Counted from the first letter of the stretch, positions 22,751-33,150 are shown. The stretch: 64,000 nucleotides of DNA from Effrenium voratum (GCA_963377175.1 CAUJNA010002157.1:598399-662398), one strand, 5' to 3'. The notes: generated by a model not told the origin, from the letters alone. Numbers and translations are program-made.

Positions 22751-22965
22751 GGGGATCCGCTTTTCGAGCTGGAATCCGGCATTCCAGCTCGAAAAGCGGA
22801 TCCCCGGCCAATCCCTCCTGAAAGGGGGCCGTGATGAAGGTTGTCTTGGGGATCCGCTTTTCGAGCTCGAAAAGCGGATCCCCAGCCAATCCCTCCTCAA
22901 AAGGGGGCCGTGATGAAGGTTGTCTTGGGGATCCGCTTTTCGAGCTGGAATCCGGCATTCCAAAG
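22751..22965. repeat. Hairpin units at the outer end of the left arm
   Basis: The first unit (22751-22805) has two perfect 25-nt arms starting GGGGATCCGCTTTTCGAGCT, with a CCGGC loop. The second (22848-22883) has lost the centre and is a perfect 36-bp palindrome. The third (from 22928) breaks off after its first arm at the junction with AAAGATC. Spacer text (CCAATCCCTCCT...GGGGGCCGTGATGAAGG) equals that of the 31-32 kb array. Confidence 0.95.
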
Positions 22966-23405
22966 ATCTTTTTTGTGCATCTGTGCCTTTTCTTCTGGCT
23001 TCTGTGCCTTTTTGGCAGGCTGCAATTTGGCTTTGAGCACCAACTTGGTATTTGAGTTTTGGGTAGTATGCAAGATGTTTGCAGGTTTCAGGCCAAACTG
23101 TTTTGAAATTGTTTTGTGATCGGTATTTGCTCACCCAAACATTTTGCTGAAATGCATTGCGCCGCACAACCCCAGGCAGTGGGCCCCAATAGTGAAGACA
23201 CCCCAACTCCTTTGCCCCTTTGATGCGGTTTGCAAACATTGAGGCGTTTTTAACATATTGAGCCAGTCCCACTCAAGCCCCTACTCCACCAATTCTCCTG
23301 CAGGCCGTAGACTCAGGTACTCAGATTGGCCAAGTGCCAAGGTTACCAAGGACAAGCATGGCAAAGGCAGGGCTGAAGGGTCGAAGCCGGTCGAAAGCAC
23401 AAAAA

Positions 23406-23815
23406 GGCGCTGATCAAGTGTCTGTGCAAAGAAAACGGCGCTGAGCAAGTGCCTATGCGCTGAGCAAGTGCAAAGAGCGCTGAGTAAGTGCTCTGTCGCT
23501 TCGGTCGTTCCTGCCTGGATGCACTTGAGTGTTGGAGAAGCTGGTTGGTCACATCACAAAAAAAGTTGTCACCTTTTGAAACGCTGTGTCAGATCATTGC
23601 TGGCGGCTGTCCAGAGGTGGTAGAACCAACCCACTGTGCAACAATGACTTGTTAAACAAACCCATCAACAGGACACACACACAGCCATGACTAATGACCA
23701 GATTCGGGATGTGCTATTGGATTCTTTAAGTCGCATCCATTTACAGGGCACAGACAAAAAGGCGCTGAGTAAGTGCCTAGGCGCTGAGAAAGTGCAAGTG
23801 ACCGCTGAGCAAGTG
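23406..23815 (-). repeat. CACTTNNTCAGCG motif clusters, left outer (7 copies, reverse)
   Basis: CGCTGATCAAGTG, CGCTGAGCAAGTG, CGCTGAGTAAGTG and variants occur at about 23408, 23440, 23457 and 23480, then at 23763, 23783 and 23803. The mirrored clusters lie at about 30230-30295 and 30558-30612. Confidence 0.85.
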
Positions 23816-24149
23816 GAGAACTGGTTTCATCCCTGAAGACGCATGTGAAGCCTCATCCACTGAAGGTTGAAACTCTTTTGTTTGGGATTCGGTTGCAACA
23901 CCTTATGTGTCCTTCCCTCCCCACCCCCCAACTGTGTCTGTCCTCAGGACCTCGACGCTGCGCGACCAGCTGCCAGAACGTTCCTCGGCTGCGCTAAACC
24001 CATCAATGAGCTTGCAAACTTGATGCCAATGCAATGGGCAATGTGTGAGCAATGTGTGCACAATTCCCCTCTCGCACTTTTGGCCCGCGATGTTCACTGT
24101 GCCATGTCCTGTTGCACCTGGCTGTCGCTCTCTTTCCTTCTCCCTTCTC

Positions 24150-24190
24150 CCTTCTCTCTCTCTCTCTCTCTCTTTTTCTCTCTCTCTTTT

Positions 24191-24242
<52 letters not shown>

Positions 24243-24245
24243 TGT
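24150..24245. repeat. (CT)n microsatellite in the left arm
   Basis: CT run with TTT interruptions, counterpart of the longer (GA)n at 29549-29755 in the right arm. The ORFs through it are artefacts. Confidence 0.95.
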
Positions 24246-24261
24246 CTCTGTACCTGTGTTG

Positions 24262-24726
24262 ACACTTGCTCAGCGTCATGCGACACTTTGTCAGCGTCGA
24301 ATTTGTCAAACTTGCCATTGCGCAACAGCATGCCTAAACCCTCCCGATAAAGTGAAACTTAAACCCAGCCACGTGCCTCTGTGTTGGCAATCCTGGCACA
24401 GTGTTAGTCGCAGAAGCTTGGTCCAGTTTAGTTGCTCAACATGCCCCTCCTGAGACTCACTTCTTTCATCTTTTTCTCTTCGACGGTTGCGAGGGCTCCT
24501 GGCGCAACATGCAATTGCCATACTGCGCGTCTGTTGGTGGACGTGCCTGACACTGCTGCGCTGCTTCTGGCTCTGTCGCTGGCACGCTTTTCCTAGGCTG
24601 CGCCTGCCACATTTTGTGTCAATGATGCTTGATGTAGATTGCTGCATTTCCCAATCTTAGTAGTCTGGGACACTCACTCAGCGTCCGGAACACTTACTCA
24701 GCGTCCATGACACTTGTCCAGCGTCT
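24262..24726 (+). repeat. CACTTNNTCAGCG motif clusters, left inner (5 copies, forward)
   Basis: GACACTTGCTCAGCGTC and GACACTTTGTCAGCGTC lie near 24262 and 24283. Three more lie near 24671, 24691 and 24711, the last with a one-base change (TTGTCCAGCG). They are mirrored at 29490-29535 and 29092-29150. Confidence 0.85.
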
Positions 24727-24821
24727 GGTGTTGGGCATCCCGACCACCCACATGCGCCTTCACCTTGAACTTGCTGGACGCGGCTCGCTGTTCAGCCTGG
24801 ACAAGCTTGATTCAATTCAGC

Positions 24822-25330
24822 ACAGTGATAGGTGGACAGTCGCACCTTCTTCATCCCGGGATCCTGCTGCTGATTCTCTTTCAGTTCAGCCTCCATTTTG
24901 AGCATCGCCGCCTGCAAGGTGGAGATCTTAGCTTCCATCGCCACCTTCTCGTTCTGCTTTGACTTCAGCAGCGCCTCCAGGTCTCCCAGCAAGGTCTCGA
25001 CCCTCTGCTGCAGCCTTTTGCAGTGGGCCTCCCAGGTCGCCGACGCGTCCTGAAACCGCCTGAGCTCGGCTTCCTTTTGCTGAATCGCCTGGGTGCTCTG
25101 GGCCTGGGCAGTGATCAGCTCATGGGTGTGCCGCGCAACGAGCTGGCTCATGTCCCCGTTGTACTTCTCGTCAAAGCTGTTGCGCAGCATTGCCATGGCG
25201 CGGTCGTGCTCCAAGTTGCTCAACCGCAGCTTGGCCTCCCACTTCTCCTCGCATTGCTCAAGGTCCCGCTCTGCCCGCCTCAGGTCCTGGCGAACCCGCC
25301 AAACCTCATGGCGCCTCTCTTGCGCAGAAT
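24822..25330 (-). pseudogene. Truncated copy of the coiled-coil protein encoded at 28022-28993
   Basis: From RHDSAQERRHEVWRVRQDLR through RDLEQCEEKWEAKLRLSNLE and QLVARHTHELI to the Lys-rich tail, this matches the C-terminal half of the right-hand gene at most positions. The Lys-Gly-Glu-rich N-terminal half is absent. Upstream the frame passes at about 25340 into the Cys-rich module on the same strand in another frame. The tail lacks the RKKARLST end. There is no start codon of its own. The copy owes its position to the inverted duplication. Confidence 0.8.
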
Positions 25331-25806
25331 CGTGCCGGTGGGTGAATCCACTGCAACAAGACAGTGGCACTGAGCTGCGCCTTCTCACTGTGCTTCTGAT
25401 TTGCGCCAACAGTTCTCATATCGGCTGGCGCGTTGATAAACCCAGCTGCAATGTGGTCAGAGAGCTTGCTGTACACTGTCTTGCTCATAACCAGCGCATG
25501 GCAAACAGCTTCTCTGCAAAGTGGCATGCCGCAGAACTTGTGCTTTCTCCAACCTGAGCCATCTAGCCATTGGCGCAAGCAATCAAACCGCACCGAATCG
25601 GCATCAAACTTTGTGGACTTCTCGATTGCTGTTCGCAAGTCTGCCAGGTTGGACTTCAACATTGGGGACTCGGCAAAGGCAGCTAAACAGCCCTGAGCGC
25701 AACAGCTGGGCGCTGGCTCTGTGTTGTCACTGTCTGGTGATGGCAGCTCCAAGCAATCAGAGTCTGAATCATCTGGAAGCTCAACTTCGTCATGTGCGCC
25801 GGCCAT
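25306..25806 (-). CDS. Cys-rich N-terminal module, possibly of a transposase-like protein, truncated
   Basis: A clear ATG at 25806 starts MAGAHDEVELPDDSDSDCLE, an acidic Ser/Asp-rich leader. A compact domain follows with CCAQGCL (about residue 34), LADLRTAIEKSTKF, RFDCLRQWLDGSGWRKHKF, CGMPLCREAVCHALVMSKT and LSDHIAAGFINAPADMR. The Cys pattern C-C-x3-C ... C-x4-C, then a helical stretch, resembles the N-terminal part of large multicopy dinoflagellate proteins related to transposases, as far as I remember them. The frame ends at the arm boundary (25330) in unrelated residues, so the catalytic part is missing. The element's left arm appears to have cut this gene. The family assignment is tentative. 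Confidence 0.5.
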   Translation of the reverse strand: MAGAHDEVELPDDSDSDCLELPSPDSDNTEPAPSCCAQGCLAAFAESPMLKSNLADLRTAIEKSTKFDADSVRFDCLRQWLDGSGWRKHKFCGMPLCREAVCHALVMSKTVYSKLSDHIAAGFINAPADMRTVGANQKHSEKAQLSATVLLQWIHPPARFCAREAP

Positions 25807-26016
25807 CTCATCAAGGAGGCACAGACAACAAGATTGCCAATTTGGCCCTTACCTGCTTGAGGTGATGCGGGGATGCGCAGTGTCTGTCTGTGTGTGCGTG
25901 CATGGGGAAGGTGGCCCGTGTCTTCTTCTTGAACCACCATGCTCAATCCACAGCAACTTTGCGTCAATGTGTCACGCAAGGATGGAGAAATTTCTGCTGA
26001 GTTCAGTAGCTCCTGA

Positions 26017-26175
26017 CACTTGATCAGCGTCCTGACACTTGATCAGCGTCCTGACACTTGATCAGCGTCCTGCCGGGCAGCCCACACTTGATCATTCTCC
26101 TGACACTTAATCAGCGTCCTGACACTTAATCAGCGTCCTGACACTTAGTCAGCGTCCTGGCAATTAGTCAAAATC
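26017..26175 (+). repeat. Tandem array of the CACTTNNTCAGCG motif (7 copies)
   Basis: TGACACTTGATCAGCGTCC recurs at about 20-bp spacing: three copies, then a CCGGGCAGCCC interruption, one copy with ATTCTCC, and three or four copies with TTAATCAGCG or TTAGTCAGCG. It lies in the spacer, left of centre. The forward orientation matches the left inner clusters and is opposite to those right of centre. Confidence 0.92.
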
Positions 26176-26482
26176 GTCTTCTCAGGAAATTTCAAGCAGA
26201 AATTGAAACCGTTAGGTCATATAAAACAGGCCAGGCAAACGGGTTGCGCTGGTTCTGCTTGATGTCGAGCGTTGTCCTGAGTGGAATGGGTTCCGTTTTC
26301 AATCCCTGATTGGCTCATTTAATTCTGGGCTTGCTGTGAATCAAGTTCAAGTCAGCTGATGACGAATGAATTTCAACCTAAGGCTCTGCTCCTGGCGCAG
26401 CTGCAGTGGCAGGCTTGCATCGAGACCTTCCAGGCGCTGTTTTCCGCAGGTTTCTGCACGTTGTGCGTCTTTTGCGTTGTGT

Positions 26483-26565
26483 TTTTGCGTGATTTTGGGG
26501 AGTTATGGGAGTCCGCCTTCTCCCGGGGAAGGCGGACTCCCATAGGTCCCCAAAAACACGCAAAA
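26483..26565. repeat. Strong central hairpin
   Basis: The perfect 16-nt arms ATGGGAGTCCGCCTTC (26505-26520) and GAAGGCGGACTCCCAT (26528-26543) flank the loop TCCCGGG. The pairing extends outward through GATTTTGGGG/CCCCAAAAA and TTGCGTG/CACGCAA with small bulges. It lies within 500 bp of the symmetry centre of the large inverted repeat. Confidence 0.93.
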
Positions 26566-26613
26566 AACAAGAAACACACCACAGAAAAACAGCATGTCTG
26601 AACACACAAAGCA

Positions 26614-26920
<307 letters not shown>

Positions 26921-27066
26921 GTCATAATACACAATGTTCGGCGAGTGGGCAAGCAATTTCATCGTTTTAATCGCTCGTTGGTGCGAGCTGCTGCAATGCA
27001 CAGCCAAGGGCATGGTAGCACCTCATAAGGCTGAATTAGGGGCACATGAGCATTGCGCTTAAACAC

Positions 27067-27363
27067 TTAATCAGCTTCAAGGGTGATTTCCAAGATCTGG
27101 ACCAAGACCAACTTTGCCCAATTCGCCTCCAGTTCTTTGACAGACACCACTGCGCGCCCCCACATAGCAGGCTTGCCATGTATCTCAGCTTCCAAACGGT
27201 AGAACTTGGACTCCAGAAAGCTGACAAAGGGCTCATACTCGGACCACATGTTCTGCCACTCATGCACCCACATGGTGACCAAGCATCTTGCCAGCTTAGG
27301 GTCACAGCCTGCTTTAGTGAGCCCCTCAACCAAAAGGAGCTTTTCAACACCTCTGTGCGCCAT
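27067..27363 (-). CDS. Small conserved-looking ORF in the inverted-repeat spacer, unknown
   Basis: ATG at 27363, 98 codons to TGA. The protein begins MAHRGVEKLLLVEGLTKAG, continues CDPKLARCLVTMWVHEWQNM, then SEYEPFVSFLESKFYRLEAE, and ends LVLVQILEITLEAD. Balanced composition, aromatic residues and helix-like periodicity suggest real coding sequence. The same frame stays open upstream to about 27420 (TTTRYKV), so it may be the C-terminal exon of a longer protein. It lies on the same strand as the Cys-rich module 1.3 kb downstream, and both could belong to one mobile-element protein. No family recognised. Confidence 0.5.
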   Translation of the reverse strand: MAHRGVEKLLLVEGLTKAGCDPKLARCLVTMWVHEWQNMWSEYEPFVSFLESKFYRLEAEIHGKPAMWGRAVVSVKELEANWAKLVLVQILEITLEAD

Positions 27364-27481
27364 GACCTTGTAGCGGGTTGTTGTCGGGCCGACTTGGCTG
27401 GCAAAATGCGGCTGACAAACACCGACAGTGATTCAAGACATCCATTGGCATGCGATCACCTGTGATGTTTGTTTTTGTTGT

Positions 27482-27772
27482 GACACTTGCTCAGCGTCTC
27501 TCGAAAAATGACACTTTCTCAGCGTCACTGCCACTATTATCAGCGGCACATGCTTCATTGCACATGCGATGTTGGCCATGACTCCCGCCTTGCAGGTCCA
27601 CCGTGTGCTGGTGATGGCGAAGCTGAGCCGCTGAACCTTGGCTTCATAGCAGTGCTGCAAGATGCCAATGATGCTGCACAAGTGTGCATGGTGACGCTGA
27701 GTAAGTGTCAATGACGCTGAGCAAGTGTCAATGACGCTGAGCAAGTGTCAATGACGCTGAGCAAGTGTCAAT
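27482..27772. repeat. Facing CACTTNNTCAGCG clusters right of centre
   Basis: Two forward copies near 27482 and 27512 (plus a weak one at 27535) are followed by four reverse copies, GACGCTGAGTAAGTGTC then three GACGCTGAGCAAGTGTC at a 20-bp period, at 27692-27770. The orientation flip occurs here, close to the symmetry centre. Confidence 0.9.
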
Positions 27773-28021
27773 CGCGCGCATTATGGTCTGAGATGGTCTG
27801 AGGGAAAGAGACAGAGACAAAGACGGAAAGACAGAGATAGATAAATGAGCATGCCCGCGCAGGTCATGGCTCACATATTTAACATGCGTTTGAAACATGG
27901 CATGTAGCCTAAGAAGCACGGCACCCAACCAGAACAGCCAAGTGGAGCACCACATGCAAGCAGCGAGTCAACAAAGCCAACAGGTGTGCAGCAGGTCTCA
28001 CTTGCTTCCTGAGCGGCAGCC

Positions 28022-28993
28022 ATGGACAGCAAGGGCCAGAAAGGCCAGGTGGACTGGCGCTGGAAAGGCCAACAGGGCCAGGGCGTCAATGCTCGCGGCA
28101 GCAGCGGCGAGAAAGGCGGCGGCAAGATGGGCAGTGGTGGCGCAAAAGGCGAGAAGGGCGACGACAAGGGCCAGGGCCAGGGCAGTGACAAGGGCGTCGG
28201 CGAGAAGGGCTTCGTCAAAGGCGGCGGCGAGAAGGGCATCAAAGGCGGCGAGCGGCAGTACGACGACAAAGGCCTCAAAGGCGGCGAGAAGGGCATCAAA
28301 GGCGGCGAGAAGGGTGAGAAGGGCGGCGAGAAGGGCGGCGGCGAGAAGGGTGGCGGCAGCCAGAAGGGCAGTGAGAAGGGCGGCGGCGAGGAGGGCGAGA
28401 AGGGCGGCGAGAAAGGCGAGAAGGGCGAGAAAGGCGAGAAAGGTCAGAAGGGCGAACGCCACGGCCACCGCCATGATGCTGCGCAGGAGAGGCGCCATGA
28501 GGTTTGGCGGGTTCGCCAGGACCTGAGGCGGGCAGAGCGGGACCTCGAGCAATGCGAGGAGAAGTGGGAGACCAAGCTTCGGCTGAGCAACTTGGAGCAC
28601 GACCGCGCCATGGCAATGCTGCGCAACAGCTTCGATGAGAAGTACACCGCGGACATGAGCCAGCTTGTTGCGCGGCACACCCATGAGCTGGTCACCGCCC
28701 AGGCCCAGAGCACTCAGGCCCTTCAACAGAAAGAAGCTGAGCTCAGGCGGTTCCAGGAGGCGTGCACAACCTGGGAGGCCCACGGCAAAAGGCTGCAGCA
28801 GAGGGTCGAAACCTTGCAGGCAGACCTGGAGGCGGCGCTGAAGTCGAAGCAGAACGAGAAGGTGGCGATGGAAAGCAAGATCTCAGACTTGCAGGCGGCG
28901 ATAGCGTTGCTCAGAATGGAGGCTGAGGCGAAAGATGAGAAGCTGCAGCAGCAACAGGATCCCGGGAGGAAGAAGGCGCGACTGTCTACGTAG
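28022..28993 (+). CDS. Lys-Gly-Glu-rich coiled-coil protein, intact, unknown function
   Basis: A 323-codon ORF from ATG 28022 (context GCAGCCATGG) to TAG. Residues 1-150 are low-complexity and Gly/Lys/Glu-rich with GEKGGEKG-type repeats (GEKGIKGGE, GGEKGEKGEKG), not the strict Gly-x-y triplet of collagen. Residues 150-325 are predicted coiled coil: HDAAQERRHEVWRVRQDLRR, RDLEQCEEKWETKLRLSNLE, QSTQALQQKEAELRRFQEA, LQQRVETLQADLEAALKSKQ, and a basic tail, GRKKARLST, that could be a nuclear signal. The C-terminal half lies inside the right arm of the large inverted repeat; the N-terminal half lies in the spacer. Downstream there are CACTTNNTCAGCG motifs. The twin on the left arm is truncated. It could be an element-borne structural protein or a captured host gene. 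It is the longest convincing intact ORF in the window. Confidence 0.7.
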   Translation: MDSKGQKGQVDWRWKGQQGQGVNARGSSGEKGGGKMGSGGAKGEKGDDKGQGQGSDKGVGEKGFVKGGGEKGIKGGERQYDDKGLKGGEKGIKGGEKGEKGGEKGGGEKGGGSQKGSEKGGGEEGEKGGEKGEKGEKGEKGQKGERHGHRHDAAQERRHEVWRVRQDLRRAERDLEQCEEKWETKLRLSNLEHDRAMAMLRNSFDEKYTADMSQLVARHTHELVTAQAQSTQALQQKEAELRRFQEACTTWEAHGKRLQQRVETLQADLEAALKSKQNEKVAMESKISDLQAAIALLRMEAEAKDEKLQQQQDPGRKKARLST

Positions 28994-29091
28994 CAGTGAG
29001 TGTCAATGCTGAGTGGAATCACGCCTGTCCAGGCAGAACAGCGGGCTGCGTCCAGCAAGGCCAAGGCGCAGGGGGTCGGGATGTTAAAACC

Positions 29092-29540
29092 AGACGCTGG
29101 ACAAGTGTCCTGGACGCTGAGTAAGTGTTCCGGACGCTGAGTGAGTGTCCCAGTACGAGATCTTGCGAAAGCGCAGCATGCGGCAATCAACATCACTGAC
29201 GCACAATGTGTCAGGCACAGCCTAGGAGAAGTGCGCCAGCAACAGATCCAGAAGCAGCACATCAGTGCCAGGCATGTCCACCAATGGATGCGCAGTATGG
29301 CAATTTCATGTTGCGCCAGGAGCCCTCGCAACCACCAAAGAAGAAAAAATGAAAGAAAGGTGAAGAGGACCAGCAACTAAACTGGACCAAGCTGCTGCGA
29401 CACACTGTGCCAGGATCGCCGCGCGCAAAGGAGGCATGTGGGAGGGTTTAAGTTTCACTTTCTCGGGATGCCTTTGCGCGAGTTTGATTAATCTGACGCT
29501 GACAAAGTGTCCCATGACGCTGAGCAAGTGTCAACACAGG
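29092..29540 (-). repeat. CACTTNNTCAGCG motif clusters, right inner (5 copies, reverse)
   Basis: Three at 29092-29150 (GACGCTGGACAAGTGTC, GACGCTGAGTAAGTGTT, GACGCTGAGTGAGTGTC) and two at about 29493-29532. Mirror images of the left inner clusters, including the one-base variant. Confidence 0.85.
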
Positions 29541-29548
29541 TACGGAGG

Positions 29549-29755
<207 letters not shown>

Positions 29756-30227
29756 AAAAAGAGAGGAGAGAATGACAGCCAGGTGCAACACTGCTGAGTG
29801 GCGAATGTGGCAAAGAGCGGTGAACGAAAATTCAGGACAGGCAGCACAGCACATGCGGAACAAACAACAAGCCATGTGTAACGAGACAATCGGACCAGCA
29901 CAAAACACATGCGTTTCGGAACCGCTTTGCCATGTCAGACTGACCTCTTCCAGCGAACATCGCAGGGCAAAAAAGTGCGAGAGGGGAATTGCTGTGCATG
30001 CATTGCTGCACGCATTGCCCGTTAAGTTGAAAGCTCGTCATTGAATGCAGCCGAGGAACGTTCTGGCAGCTGCTGGTGCAGTGTCCAGGTCCTGAGAACA
30101 CAGTTGGGGGGTGGGGAGGGAAGTGCACATAAGGAATTGCGCCCGAATCCCAAACAAAAGAGTGCTAACGTTTCTTTCAACCTTCAGTGGATGAGGCTTC
30201 ACATGCGTCTTCAGGGATGAAACCAGT

Positions 30228-30615
30228 TCTCCACTTGCTCAGCGGTCACTTGCACTTTCTCAGCGCCCAGGCACTTACTCAGCGCCTTTTTGTCTGTGCC
30301 CTGTAAATGGATGCGACTTAAAGAATCCAATAGCACATCCCGAATCCGGTCATTAGTCATGGCTGTGTGTGTGTCCTGTTGATGGGTTTGTTTAACAAGT
30401 CATTGTTGCACAGTGGGTTGGTTCTACCACCTCTGGACGGCCGCCAGCAATGATCTGACACAGCGTTTCAAAAGATGACATTTTGTGATGTGACCAACCA
30501 GCTTCTCCAAGACTTGTCAAGTGCATCCAGGCAGGAACGACCGAAGCGACAGAGCACTTACTCAGCGCTCTTTAGCGCCTTTTTCTTTGCACAGGCACTT
30601 GATCAGCGCCTTTTT
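30228..30615 (+). repeat. CACTTNNTCAGCG motif clusters, right outer (5 copies, forward)
   Basis: CACTTGCTCAGCGG, CACTTTCTCAGCGC and CACTTACTCAGCGC at 30230-30290, and CACTTACTCAGCGC and CACTTGATCAGCGC near 30558 and 30597. In the outer clusters of both arms the motif is followed by GC-C rather than GTC, so inner and outer subtypes differ. Confidence 0.85.
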
Positions 30616-31046
30616 GTGCTTTCGACCGGCTTCGACCCTTCACGCTTGTCCTTGGTAACCTTGGCACTTGGCCAATCTGAGTACCTGAGTCTACGACCTG
30701 CAGGAGAATTGGTGGAGTAGGGGCTTGAGTGGGACTGGCTCAATATGTTAAAAACGCCTCAATGTTTGCAAACTGCATAAAAGGGGCAAAGGAGTTGGGG
30801 TGTCTTCACTATTGGGGCCCACTGCATGGGGTTGTGCGGCGCAATGCATTTCAGCAAAATGTTTGAGTGAGCAAAGACCGATCACAAAACAATTTCAAAA
30901 CTGTTTGGCCTGAAACTTGCGAACATCTTGCATACTACCCAAAACTCAAATACCAAGTTGGTGCTCAAAGCCAAATTGCAGCCCGCCAAAAAAAAAGCAC
31001 AGAAGCCAGAAGAAAAGGCACAGATGCACAAAAAAGATCTTTCCAG

Positions 31047-32154
31047 CTCGAAAAGCGGATCCCCGGCCAATCCCTCCTGAAAGGGGGCCGTGATGAAGGT
31101 TGTCTTGGGGATCCGCTTTTCGAGCTGGAATCCGGCATTCCAGCTCGAAAAGCGGATCCCCGGCCAATCCCTCCTGAAAGGGGGCCGTGATGAAGGTTGT
31201 CTTGGGGATCCGCTTTTCGAGCTGGAATCCGGCATTCCAGCTCGAAAAGCGGATCCCCGGCCAATCTTTTCTGAAAGGGGGCCGTGATGAAGGTTGTCTT
31301 GGGGATCCGCATTTCGAGCTGGAATCCGGCATTCCAGCTCGAAAAGCGGATCCCCAGCCAATCCCTCCTGAAAGGGGGCCGTGATGAAGGTTGTCGGATC
31401 CGCTTTTCGAGCTGGAATCCGGCATTCCAGCTCGAAAAGCGGATCCCCAGCCAATCCCTCCTGAAAGGGGGCCGTGATGAAGGGGGCCGTGATGAAGGTT
31501 GTCTTGGGGATCCGCTTTTCGAGCTGGAATCCGGCATTCCAGCTCGAAAAGCGGGTCCCCGGCCAATCCCTCCGGAAAAGGGGGCCGTGATGAAGTTGTC
31601 TTGGGGATCCGCTTTTCGAGCTGGAATCCGGCATTCCAGCTCGAAAAGCGGATCCCCAGCCAATCCCTCCTGAAAAGAGGGCCGTGATGAAGGATCCCCG
31701 GCCAATCCCTCCTGAAAGGGGGCCGTGATGAAGGTTGTCTTGGGGATCCGCTTTTCGAGCTGGAATCCGGCATTACAGCTCGAAAACCAGATCCCCAGCC
31801 AATCCCTCCTGAAAGGGGGCCGTGTCTTGGGGATCCGCTTGCTCGAAAAGCGGATCCCCGGCCAATCCTCCTGAAAGGGGCCGTGATGAAGGTATTGGGG
31901 ATCCGGCATTCCAGCTCGAAAAGCGGATCCCCAGCCAATCCCTCCTGAAAGGGGGCCGTGATGAAGGTTGTCTTGGGGATCCGCTTTTCGAGCTGGAATC
32001 CGGCATTCCAGCTCGAAAAGCGGATCCCCGGCCAATCTCTCGTGAAAGGGGGCCGTGATGAAGGTTGTCTTGGGGATCCGTCTTTTCGAGCTGGAATGCG
32101 GCAATTCCAGCCGAAAAGCGATCCCGCCAATCCCTCCTGAAAGGGGGCCGTGAA
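31047..32154. repeat. 97-bp tandem array of perfect hairpins
   Basis: About eleven units. Each is a 55-nt hairpin (two 25-nt perfect arms beginning GGGGATCCGCTTTTCGAGCT, loop CCGGC) plus a 42-nt spacer CCAATCCCTCC...GGGGGCCGTGATGAAGG. Units near 31820 and 31890 are shortened, and a few have point changes in the arms, usually uncompensated. The array runs into the assembly gap, so its true length is unknown. The minus-strand ORFs of 250-394 codons are by-products of a repeat whose frames all happen to be open. Confidence 0.96.
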
Positions 32155-32254
32155 NNNNNNNNNNNNNNNNNNNNNNNNNNNNNNNNNNNNNNNNNNNNNN
32201 NNNNNNNNNNNNNNNNNNNNNNNNNNNNNNNNNNNNNNNNNNNNNNNNNNNNNN
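32155..32254. other. Assembly gap (100 N)
   Basis: Exactly 100 N, the conventional filler for a gap of unknown size, separating two different tandem repeats. The junction between them is therefore not observed. Confidence 1.
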
Positions 32255-33150
32255 CTACAGGCTTGGTTCTCAGCTTGGTTCTCAGCTTGGCGCGATTTTT
32301 GAAAATGAAACTATGTTTTTCAGCTTGGTTTTCTCAGTGCTGTAAAAGCTTCAGGATTTGGTTGTTGTGGAACTAGAGGCTTGGATTTCCGGATAAGGTC
32401 AATCAAACTACAGGCTTGGTTCTCAGCTTGGTTCTCAGCTTGGCGCGATTTTTGAAAATGAAACTATGTGGTTTTCAGCTTGGTTTTCTCAGTGCTGTAA
32501 AAGCTTCAGGATTTGGTTGTTGTGGAACTATGGAAGCCGATTTCCGGATAAGGTCGAAATCAAACTACAGGCTTGGTTCTCAGCTTGGTTCTCAGCAAGT
32601 AGCGATTTTTGAAAATGAAACTATGGTTTTCAGCTTGGTTTTCTCAGTGCTGTAAAAGCTTCAGGATTTAATTGTTGTGGAACAAGGGCCGATTTCCGGA
32701 TAAGGTCAATCAAACTACAGGCTTGGTTCTCAGCTTGGTTCTCAGCTTGGCGCGATTTTTGAAAATGAAACTATGGTTTTCAGCTTGGTTTTCTCAGTGC
32801 TGTAAAAGCTTCAGGATTTGGTTGTTGTGGAACTATAGGCTTCGATTTCCGGATAAGGTCAATCAAACTACAGGCTTGGTTCTCAGCTTGGTTCTCAGCT
32901 TGGCGCGATTTTTGAAAATGAAACTATGGTTTTCAGCTTGGTTTTCTCAGTGCTGTAAAAGCTTCAGGATTTGGTTGTTGTGGAACTATAGGCTTCGATT
33001 TCCGGATAAGGTCAATCAAACTACAGGCTTGGTTCTCAGCTTGGTTCTCAGCTTGGCGCGATTTTTGAAAATGAAACTATGGTTTTCAGCTTGGTTTTCT
33101 CAGTGCTGTAAAAGCTTCAGGATTTGGTTGTTGTGGAACTATAGGCTTGG
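32255..33150. repeat. 153-bp tandem repeat, six copies
   Basis: Units start at CTACAGGCTTGGTTCTCAGC near 32255, 32408, 32565, 32715, 32868 and 33021 (spacing 150-157 bp). Each holds a GCTTGGTTCTCA doublet, GCGCGATTTTTGAAAATGAA and TTCCGGATAAGGTC. At exactly 51 codons per 153-bp unit one plus frame stays open for 171 codons across three units. Copies with indels break it, so coding is unlikely. Confidence 0.95.

Larger units (their letters stand above)
22748..25330. repeat. Left arm of a large inverted repeat
   Basis: Read in reverse complement, this arm matches 28470-31130 along its whole length. It includes the hairpin unit, AAGATCTTTTTTGTGCATCT, the GTGCGGCGCAATGCATTTCA-type block, the GGTTGGTCACATCACAAA block (23545), the CT/GA microsatellite, the CACTTNNTCAGCG motifs and the coiled-coil coding segment. 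The arms differ by scattered substitutions and indels, so the duplication is old enough to have diverged. The inner end lies at the HRHD-AQERRHEVW codons. Confidence 0.9.

Noticed and set aside
23867..24453. Ser-Leu and Arg-Glu ORFs in the left arm, and their counterparts at 29436-30044
   Set aside because: They are driven by the CT/GA microsatellites in each arm.
26017..26175. CRISPR-like array
   Set aside because: Units are about 20 bp with no unique spacers between them, the motif is also scattered in both orientations over 7 kb, and the sequence is eukaryotic.
30946..32130. Minus ORFs of 250-394 codons over the hairpin array
   Set aside because: The 97-bp unit shifts frame each repeat and all frames are open by composition. 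Peptides are the same few phrases in three frames, so this is a repeat artefact.
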